From contig DAOUVH010000100.1 in assembly GCA_030667725.1 (NCBI GenBank), positions 1 through 5,359 on the forward strand: DNA of 5,359 nt, read 5' to 3'. The first letter of the stretch is position 1; each line of letters starts with the position of its first letter. This DNA comes from Candidatus Cloacimonadota bacterium. Its GTDB lineage: Bacteria > Cloacimonadota > Cloacimonadia > Cloacimonadales > TCS61. The notes beneath the pieces are model-generated. The model worked only from the letters and a program-made list of their open reading frames with translations, did no database searches and was not told the DNA's origin. The translations under genes and the position numbers were made by a program. Below are positions 1 through 5,359 of this stretch, one piece after another.

Positions 1-1
1 C

Positions 2-1585
2 AGGTTTTAAGCGATCTTTTGACCGTGATAGAGCGCAAAGGAACTTACAAAGATCTATGTTGAATATTTCAAGTTCAATTTTGCTTTCTTCTGGAATTGA
101 GAAAGAGATTGTAGTTGCAGGACTGCGTCCGGCACCTGACGGATTGAACGGATTGGGGTAATTATGGAAATTAATAACATTAGATTCTATCATATTTTCA
201 TCACAACTCACACCATCAATATAAAAGGGAATGATCATTTCAAATTCATAGCCATAATCTGTGCTCAAATTTATTATAATTAATATCTGTTGATAGCTAA
301 TATTTTCTGAAACATTAAAGGAAAATGGCTGAGTAACATTGGAAGCTGTTTGTTCCGGTAATATGTCACCGAAATCATAGCTACCGCAGGTTATCTCGAT
401 TTCAGGCTCTTCACAGGATAACTGCCCCATTACACCGGTTGAATTGAAATCAACCGAAATGAACGACACAAAATACACCCACTCTCCCGGTTCAATAATG
501 CCATTGCCATTTTCATCCTGCATCACCAGATCATCCAGAAAAAACTCACCAAAATTAAGAAATTCGAAATTCTCAATATCGACCCTTGCGATATTATCAA
601 AATCACGATAAAGTGAAAGATACATAAAGTTCTCGTTTAGATCAAAAAGGTTAGACCATTGAGTTCCGTTTGACAAATTTCCCCAGGTTGGAAGTTCCAG
701 AATATCCATGCCATTTTCCCAATCATAGATCACACCATTTTGGTCTTCGAGTGCATTATAGAGCAATTCGTAGCGATAGCATAGATTGAAAAGTTGCTGT
801 AATGTGTGATTGTAAATGTGAGTATTTGTAAGCACCTGCCAGTCAACTTCAGGATTGATTGCTTCAAAAGCTCCATCATGATACTCCAGGATCACAGAAC
901 TTCCGCTACTATCAGTAATCAACATGTGATGACATAGTGTGTTTTGGCCATAAAAATTATCCAAAATATTATAGCTATTTGTAATTTGAATTGCTTCATC
1001 CACACTAGCTGCATGATCCAGGATCTCTCTAACCCAACGGGTTAACCAGATAGACTCTTTATTCGGATCTACTTGTACTGGAACAACATCAACATAGGCG
1101 ATTCCTACAGCTAGCCCCATTTCATTAATACCGTCAGCTGCAAAATAGGGAGCACGTAACAACAACAGCTCTTGCTGCTGAGTTAGATTAGTAAAATTGG
1201 TTCCCAAAGGTAGCCCCATATCTGCCAATCGGTTTACGGCAATCGATTCATAACAATCCGGTGCGTTGTACTTTCCTACTAAAACATCCTGTTGCGGATT
1301 GTCAAAATTTCTGCCAAAAAATATATTCTGCGAATCCCCAAGACCTGAAAACAGACTGCATCCCATGTGGTCGCTTAATTGACTTTGTCCTCCCAAATAC
1401 AGATTGTCGAGATAATCCAAAATGTATTCGTAATCTCCCACGTAATTGATTGTATGAAAATCTCCAAGATGTGAAAAACTATTAATCGTTTCAAGTGTAT
1501 CCACCCGGCTGTTTTCGATTACACTATCAGCAGAAAGAAGATTTATTATTAACAGAACTGTAATACAAAATATTAATTTTTTCAT
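2..1585 (-). CDS. Secreted Ntn-hydrolase (C45 / linear amide C-N hydrolase-like) with Ig-like segment and C-terminal sorting motif, 3' partial
   Basis: An open frame of 528 codons runs from an ATG at 1585 off the left edge without a stop. Residues 1-19 form a signal peptide (MKK, a hydrophobic core, then Leu-Ser-Ala before Asp20). The catalytic part resembles the acyl-CoA:6-aminopenicillanate acyltransferase / choloylglycine hydrolase families. It has GCSLF with candidate nucleophile Cys76, GRNFD at 91-95, GINEMGL around Asn154 and LTNTH around Asn254. In these families the Cys becomes N-terminal by self-cleavage, so residues 20-75 would be a propeptide. Substrates are typically amides (penicillins, bile salts, N-acyl amino acids); the substrate here cannot be read. 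Residues from about 345 to 470 look like an Ig-like segment with DENGNGIIEPGE at 357-368. A YPNPFNPS sorting motif starts at Tyr476, implying export to the cell surface or medium. A 7-residue insertion (484-490) and an atypical tail from residue 511 are odd. The family call is fairly secure, the substrate is unknown. Confidence 0.75.
   Translation of the reverse strand, partial: MKKLIFCITVLLIINLLSADSVIENSRVDTLETINSFSHLGDFHTINYVGDYEYILDYLDNLYLGGQSQLSDHMGCSLFSGLGDSQNIFFGRNFDNPQQDVLVGKYNAPDCYESIAVNRLADMGLPLGTNFTNLTQQQELLLLRAPYFAADGINEMGLAVGIAYVDVVPVQVDPNKESIWLTRWVREILDHAASVDEAIQITNSYNILDNFYGQNTLCHHMLITDSSGSSVILEYHDGAFEAINPEVDWQVLTNTHIYNHTLQQLFNLCYRYELLYNALEDQNGVIYDWENGMDILELPTWGNLSNGTQWSNLFDLNENFMYLSLYRDFDNIARVDIENFEFLNFGEFFLDDLVMQDENGNGIIEPGEWVYFVSFISVDFNSTGVMGQLSCEEPEIEITCGSYDFGDILPEQTASNVTQPFSFNVSENISYQQILIIINLSTDYGYEFEMIIPFYIDGVSCDENMIESNVINFHNYPNPFNPSGAGRSPATTISFSIPEESKIELEIFNIDLCKFLCALSRSKDRLKP
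116..134. repeat. GC-rich hairpin inserted in the sorting-motif coding sequence
   Basis: TGCaGGAC at 116-123 and GTCCgGCA at 127-134 can pair around a 3-base TGC loop, with one A/G mismatch. The hairpin lies inside the seven codons 116-136 that encode GAGRSPA. Those residues sit between NPS and TTISF, which are adjacent in the usual motif. The 21 bases contain 15 G or C, in a clearly AT-rich gene. The palindrome is read directly; that it is a mobile or repetitive insertion is inference. Confidence 0.5.
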
Positions 1586-1592
1586 ATATTTT

Positions 1593-1598
1593 CTCCTT
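1593..1598 (-). promoter_or_regulatory. Ribosome binding site of the secreted hydrolase gene
   Basis: On the minus strand the sequence reads AAGGAG, 7 bases before the ATG at 1585. This strong site supports that start, together with the signal peptide that follows immediately. Confidence 0.8.
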
Positions 1599-1922
1599 AT
1601 TTCTTTTTTTATATCAAATTTTCTATTACTTCGCGATACCTGAACCAATATGCATCTTTCAATATAAATTTCTAAGTCAAAAAATTAACGATATTAACAT
1701 TTCATAATTAATCTCATGTTGAGTTCAATAAACTATGAAAAAAATGTGAAATTGGATAAAAGTGTCAAGGACTTAATAAGTTAACGGTATGTAATAAAAT
1801 GAGTTTGAATATTGCGGATTATCCTATTTTCGTACCATTTAAATTAAGAATATTGACAGTTAAATGCATTTATTCAAATTCAATTCCGTATGGTTTTGTA
1901 TCATAATTTATGAAAGAATTAA

Positions 1923-1991
1923 ACATAAAGGCAAAGAGGACACAGAGAGCACATGAGAAAATTAAAATCTTTGTTCTTGGTGCCTTTGTGG
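1923..1991. repeat. Imperfect palindromic repeat (MITE-like) in the yicC leader
   Basis: The left arm 1923-1947 and the right arm 1967-1991 are imperfect inverted copies. I count 17 matches in 25 positions by eye, including the shared core AAAGGCA / TGCCTTT. A 19-base A-rich spacer (1948-1966) separates them. The arms are of the ACCACAAAGGCACAAAGACAC type, a degenerate palindromic sequence I recall from intergenic DNA of diverse environmental bacteria. Its right arm ends 9 bases before the yicC ribosome binding site, so if transcribed it would form a hairpin in the leader. Confidence 0.55.
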
Positions 1992-2000
1992 TAATAGTTT

Positions 2001-2006
2001 AGGAGA
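2001..2006 (+). promoter_or_regulatory. Ribosome binding site of yicC
   Basis: AGGAGA lies 6 bases before the ATG at 2013 and supports that start. The encoded MKSMTGFG is the usual N-terminus of the family, so no longer form is expected. Confidence 0.8.
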
Positions 2007-2012
2007 ATTTTT

Positions 2013-2888
2013 ATGAAAAGTATGACCGGATTCGGGAAAGCTGGATATTCTGATGATAATTACGAAATAAATATTGAGATAAAATCGGTGAATAGCCGGT
2101 TTCTTGACCTTAAGTTCAAGCTTCCTTACGAGATCTCATTCCTGGAACCCGTATTATCAAAAACCATCAGCAACAAGGTAAAACGTGGGAAAGTGGATGT
2201 TTACACCAATTTTGTGAATAAGAAACCTCCGGCTTTGGAATTGAATGCAGAGACTTTGAAAACTTACTGGGATATGTATTCCCGGGCTAAAGAAGTTTTG
2301 AAGACCGATGCTAATCTTCCCTTTACCAAAGTATTATCGGAAAGGGACGTTATCGCGGTTAAGAAAGATGATCTTGAGAGCGGTGCTTTTATTGAACTCG
2401 TCCGTAGTGTGCTGGATAAGGCTTTGGATGAACATCAGAAAATGGCGCAGAACGAAGGAAAATCCATGCTTGAATTTCTTACTGCTTCCCTTGAAATCAT
2501 GCAAAAATCAATTGATAAACTGAAAAAAGCTTTCCCAGAATATAAGGAAGAAATCCATAAAAAACTGAAAACAAACGTGGAAAATCTTCTCAAGAATAAA
2601 CTGGAAGGTGATGATCAAAAAAGGTTTCTGCAGGAAATTGCTTTTTACATCGAGAAAGCAGATGTGAATGAAGAGATCGTGCGCCTGCAGCATCATCTGG
2701 AAAAGTTCAAAAATAAACTTAATGCAGATGCAGAAGCCGGTAAAAGTCTGAATTTTATCTTACAGGAAATGCTGCGTGAGATCAATACAATAGGTTCCAA
2801 GTTTAATTCTACCAACGCTTTTAATGATGTTCTAACTATTAAAGAAGAAATAGAAAAATGCCGGGAGCTTGTGCAAAATGTCGAATAA
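2013..2888 (+). CDS. yicC: YicC/YloC family endoribonuclease
   Basis: The 291-residue protein matches the family from end to end; E. coli YicC is of nearly the same length. The N-terminal domain shows MKSMTGFGKA at 1-10, IEIKSVNSRFLDLKFKLP at 21-38 and KRGKVDV at 57-63. The C-terminal DUF1732 part shows KADVNEEIVRLQHHLEKF at 215-232 and LNFILQEMLREINTIGSK at 246-263. The middle (about 130-200) is rich in Lys and Glu and probably helical. Family members are cytoplasmic RNases; in E. coli YicC is linked to decay of the small RNA RyhB. The gene is the first of a packed set with a small membrane protein and RNase R, which fits a role in RNA turnover. Many bacteria instead have gmk next to yicC, which is not seen here. 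The start is supported by AGGAGA upstream and by the conserved N-terminus. No key motif appears to be missing. Confidence 0.93.
   Translation: MKSMTGFGKAGYSDDNYEINIEIKSVNSRFLDLKFKLPYEISFLEPVLSKTISNKVKRGKVDVYTNFVNKKPPALELNAETLKTYWDMYSRAKEVLKTDANLPFTKVLSERDVIAVKKDDLESGAFIELVRSVLDKALDEHQKMAQNEGKSMLEFLTASLEIMQKSIDKLKKAFPEYKEEIHKKLKTNVENLLKNKLEGDDQKRFLQEIAFYIEKADVNEEIVRLQHHLEKFKNKLNADAEAGKSLNFILQEMLREINTIGSKFNSTNAFNDVLTIKEEIEKCRELVQNVE
2863..2867 (+). promoter_or_regulatory. Ribosome binding site of the membrane protein gene, inside yicC
   Basis: GGGAG lies within the last codons of yicC, 10 bases before the ATG at 2878. It is only 1 base before an in-frame TTG at 2869, so it favours the ATG as the true start. 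Confidence 0.5.
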
Positions 2889-3318
2889 CGAACCAAAACT
2901 CAGTTGGACCTCTTACCCACTCAAAGATTATCCGCTTACCTCCATTGTACTGATTGTTTTTATTATAATTCTTTCTGCCGCATTATGGCAAATTTCTGTG
3001 GTAAGCTGGGAAATGCCATTATTATTTTATCTGGGATTGATTATTTTCCTACTGAGTCTTATAACTTATTTCATTCCTACCAGTTATGAATTCTACGAAG
3101 ATAATATTGTGATCTATTACTTGTTCGTCCGCACTGAAAGAGTGTATTCAGATTTTGGTTGTTTTTACATAGATAAAAAAGGTGTGATGCTCAGCACATT
3201 TAAAGCACACCGCCGCCTAGATGCTTTTCGCGGTCAGTCTATCAGGTTTTCCAAAACGCGTTCGGAAAAAGATGAACTTATTAAGATATTAAATGAAAAA
3301 ATCGGCAATCAAGTTTAA
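2878..3318 (+). CDS. Small membrane protein with two helices and PH-like C-terminal domain
   Basis: This 146-residue protein is not one I can name. Two hydrophobic helices are clear, at about residues 21-42 and 46-66, joined by a very short turn, so both ends probably face the cytoplasm. The rest (67-146) is soluble and looks like alternating short beta strands (YEFYEDNIVIYYLF, then VYSDFGCFYID, then GVMLSTF), a basic RLDAFRGQSIRF stretch (113-124) and a final helix (EKDELIKILNEKI). That layout is reminiscent of bacterial PH-like membrane proteins; I infer this fold from pattern only. The start overlaps the end of yicC by 11 bases, and its stop overlaps the rnr start by one base. It is therefore almost certainly co-expressed with two RNases. 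A TTG at 2869 could add three residues but is too close to the ribosome binding site. Confidence 0.8.
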   Translation: MSNNEPKLSWTSYPLKDYPLTSIVLIVFIIILSAALWQISVVSWEMPLLFYLGLIIFLLSLITYFIPTSYEFYEDNIVIYYLFVRTERVYSDFGCFYIDKKGVMLSTFKAHRRLDAFRGQSIRFSKTRSEKDELIKILNEKIGNQV

Positions 3319-5359
3319 TGTACGATAAACAGTTAGCACATAATCTTAAAAAGTTCCTTGAAGATAATAAAAGTAATCGATATAAAATAAAGGATTTAAC
3401 TAAACTTTTACGTATAAGAAAGCATAAACACAAAGACCTGATAGATACTCTTTTCAAACTGGCAAGAAATGATGAAATATATCTTAAGAACAGGAAGTAT
3501 TCTGCAATTCGAACTATAACTGCCAATTATATTCAGGGTACATTCGATGCCACTTCTCTGGCAAAGAACAAATCATTTGCCTTTGTTATAGGCAAGGAAG
3601 AAGATATTTTTATATCCAGCGAAGACACTCTGAACGCTTACCACGGCGATATTGTGGAAGTGGAAGTAAAGTATTCCCGCAATCAGAAAAGATATGGAAT
3701 TATCATAAAGATCGTGGAACGAAAACATGACTCTTTTGTAGGTACAGTGCAGGAATACAAAGGCAAATACTACCTGCAGCCCGATAATTCCAAGATCCAC
3801 ACAGAACTGCTTATCAATGAACTTTCCAATGCAAAAACCGGTGAGAAGGCGGTTCTTAAAATTCTGAACTGGGGAAACCGTGAATTATATAAATTGCCTG
3901 TCGGGAATGTGACCGAAGTTCTGGGAAAAGCAGGTGATCCTGAAGTAGAAATACTTAGTATCATTAAACAGTATGAACTGCCATTAACCTTTCCCGATGC
4001 TGTTCTGCAGGAGTTGAATAGCATTCATCTTGAAATTCCGCAAGAGGAAATTAATAAAAGAACCGACTTGCGAGAACTTAATACTTTAACTATTGATCCG
4101 GCTTCTGCCAAAGACTTTGATGATGCTGTTTCAATTGAAAAAAATGATGATGAATTTATTCTCTACGTGCATATTGCCGATGTTGCACATTATGTTTTAC
4201 CCGGCAGCAATTTGTTTGCGGAAGCTGTTAAACGCGGTAACAGTTACTACTTTCCCAAAAAAGTTATTCCCATGTTACCAGAGAAGATTTCCAATAAAGT
4301 ATGCAGTTTGCGCCCCTTCGAAGATAAACTAACTTTAACCGTAAAAACAGTTTATAATGCAGATTTTTCTATTAAGAACCAGGAAGCTCTGGAAAGCATT
4401 ATCAAATCTGATGCCAGGTTCAATTATGAAGAGATCGATGCTCATTTTGAAGGTGAGAAAGAAATAGATAAAAAGCTGGTGGTTATGCTGAATGATATGC
4501 GACAGCTTTCCTCTGCCCTATCTGCAAAGAACATCAAGAATGGCTATCTCAGTTTGAATATTCCGGAAACCGAATTTATTTTTGATGAGGAAGGCCATAT
4601 AACCGACCTGCAACGCAGTAAACAAACAGAATCTCATAAACTGATAGAGAATTTTATGCTGGTGGCTAATGAATTTGTGGCAAAAAAACTTTCTGCAAAA
4701 CCAACTATCTACCGCATTCATGAAGAACCAGGAGAAGAAAAATTATTAAAACTAAAAAAACTGATCAGGAATTACGGTTTGAAATTCGATCTGGGTGAAG
4801 AGCGGCATAAAGCACTGCAGGAATTATTAAACTCACTGCCGGATGAAAGCCATCACCGTGTTTTCGATAAAGTCGTTCTGCGTAGCATGAAACGTGCAAA
4901 ATATACTATTCAAAACAAGGGACACTTTGGATTGGCACTGCAGAATTATACTCATTTTACTTCTCCGATAAGGCGGATATGTGACCTGGTAGTGCATCAC
5001 CAGATCAAAAATAAGCTTAATTCCCGACAGGAAAGTTTCGATAAGAACAACCTGCTTAAACTTGCAGAAACAGCCACAGAAAGAGAAATGATAGCCGATG
5101 AAGCTGAGCGAGAAGTAGATTTGAAAAATAAACTCAACTTTATAAAGAAACATCTTGGAGAAGAATTTGAAGGTATTATAATAGCGATCAGACCGGCATT
5201 AATGATAGTTGAGCTCGACCGTTATCCGGTTACTGGGATCGTGAAAATATCTTCTCTGAAAGATGATCATTACAATTTTATGGAAGAACACATGCGGTTG
5301 GTCGGTCGCAAAAGTGGAAAGATTTATAAATTGACAGATCCTGTAAAAGTATTTGTTAG
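3318..5359 (+). CDS. rnr: Ribonuclease R (3'-5' exoribonuclease), 3' partial
   Basis: An open frame of 680 codons from ATG 3318 runs off the right edge; E. coli RNase R has 813 residues. The enzyme degrades structured RNA from the 3' end to mononucleotides in the cytoplasm. In order there is a basic winged-helix-like N-terminus (about 1-65) and a first cold-shock domain (about 74-120, with SFAFV and HGDIVEVEV). A second cold-shock domain follows (about 140-200), then the RNB catalytic domain (about 247-575) and an S1 domain from about 614, cut by the window end. The metal-binding motif IDPASAKDFDDA supplies Asp260, Asp266, Asp268 and Asp269. YRIHEEP (465-471), LRSMKRAKY and HFTSPIRR (546-553) are present. 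After RR this protein has Ile-Cys where Tyr-Ala or Tyr-Pro is usual. The start shares one base with the upstream stop (TAATG) and has no clear ribosome binding site, pointing to translational coupling. Confidence 0.93.
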   Translation, partial: MYDKQLAHNLKKFLEDNKSNRYKIKDLTKLLRIRKHKHKDLIDTLFKLARNDEIYLKNRKYSAIRTITANYIQGTFDATSLAKNKSFAFVIGKEEDIFISSEDTLNAYHGDIVEVEVKYSRNQKRYGIIIKIVERKHDSFVGTVQEYKGKYYLQPDNSKIHTELLINELSNAKTGEKAVLKILNWGNRELYKLPVGNVTEVLGKAGDPEVEILSIIKQYELPLTFPDAVLQELNSIHLEIPQEEINKRTDLRELNTLTIDPASAKDFDDAVSIEKNDDEFILYVHIADVAHYVLPGSNLFAEAVKRGNSYYFPKKVIPMLPEKISNKVCSLRPFEDKLTLTVKTVYNADFSIKNQEALESIIKSDARFNYEEIDAHFEGEKEIDKKLVVMLNDMRQLSSALSAKNIKNGYLSLNIPETEFIFDEEGHITDLQRSKQTESHKLIENFMLVANEFVAKKLSAKPTIYRIHEEPGEEKLLKLKKLIRNYGLKFDLGEERHKALQELLNSLPDESHHRVFDKVVLRSMKRAKYTIQNKGHFGLALQNYTHFTSPIRRICDLVVHHQIKNKLNSRQESFDKNNLLKLAETATEREMIADEAEREVDLKNKLNFIKKHLGEEFEGIIIAIRPALMIVELDRYPVTGIVKISSLKDDHYNFMEEHMRLVGRKSGKIYKLTDPVKVFV

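Larger units (their letters stand above)
1586..2012. other. Divergent intergenic region
   Basis: About 430 bases of very AT-rich DNA separate the leftward hydrolase gene from the rightward yicC operon, so it should contain both promoters. On the plus strand a perfect TTGACA lies at 1853-1858, but no convincing -10 box follows at 16-18 bases. CATAAT at 1902-1907 is another possible -10 element with a poor -35. On the minus strand TTGACT and TTGAAA occur upstream of the hydrolase without a good -10 partner. Promoters are therefore not placed with confidence. No RNA gene or convincing small ORF was seen; the right end carries a palindromic repeat. Confidence 0.6.

Noticed and set aside
1261..1449. 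Plus-strand open frame of 62 codons
   Set aside because: It lies antisense to the conserved Cys76 region of the secreted hydrolase and has no ribosome binding site of note.
1853..1881. Sigma-70 promoter for yicC built on TTGACA at 1853
   Set aside because: The -35 match is perfect, but the 16-18 base spacing gives only CAAATT, AAATTC or AATTCA, none a credible -10 box.
1923..1991. Inverted repeat as a transcription terminator
   Set aside because: The arms are long, imperfect and AT-rich, no T-run follows, and no plus-strand gene ends upstream of it.
2869..2877. TTG at 2869 as the start of the membrane protein
   Set aside because: It lies only 1 base after the GGGAG ribosome binding site, while the ATG at 2878 has an acceptable 10-base spacing.
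4833..5153. Minus-strand open frame of 106 codons inside rnr
   Set aside because: It is antisense to the conserved catalytic and S1 regions of RNase R and its translation (rich in Phe, Ile and Cys) resembles no protein I know.
5357..5359. TAG in the last three bases as the stop codon of rnr
   Set aside because: The rnr frame starting at 3318 places 5355-5357 (GTT) as a codon and leaves AG as the first two bases of the next one. The TAG is out of frame, and the S1 domain is not complete, so the gene continues beyond the window.

Overview
The window holds four protein genes and one intergenic gap of about 430 bp. The DNA is AT-rich. A secreted protein carries a YPNPFNPS-type C-terminal sorting motif preceded by an Ig-like segment with a DxNGNGxxEPGE signature. 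This combination suggests an anaerobic member of the Fibrobacterota-Chlorobiota-Bacteroidota side of the tree, most like Cloacimonadota. That placement is inference from protein style, not from a marker gene.

Left part (2-1585, minus strand): a large secreted enzyme that runs off the left edge. It has a signal peptide, a C45/choloylglycine-hydrolase-like Ntn-hydrolase domain with candidate nucleophile Cys76, an Ig-like segment and a sorting motif. Its last 18 visible residues no longer look like the sorting domain. A GC-rich, hairpin-forming 21-bp segment sits in frame inside the sorting motif.

Middle (1586-2012): a divergent intergenic region. It holds the start signals of the two flanking genes and an imperfect palindrome of about 69 bp (1923-1991) just before yicC, resembling a degenerate miniature palindromic repeat.

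Right part (2013-5359, plus strand): a tightly packed, probably co-transcribed set of a YicC/YloC-family endoribonuclease, a small two-helix membrane protein with a PH-like soluble tail, and ribonuclease R. The membrane gene starts inside the end of yicC, and rnr starts on the last base of the membrane gene's stop codon (TAATG). The proteins are therefore probably translationally coupled. Two RNA-decay enzymes flank an uncharacterised membrane protein, which is the most interesting arrangement in the window. The rnr frame is still open at the right edge; the TAG in the last three bases is out of frame.

I saw no tRNA, rRNA, CRISPR array or intact insertion sequence. Nothing here is clearly a new system; the unusual points are listed as findings.
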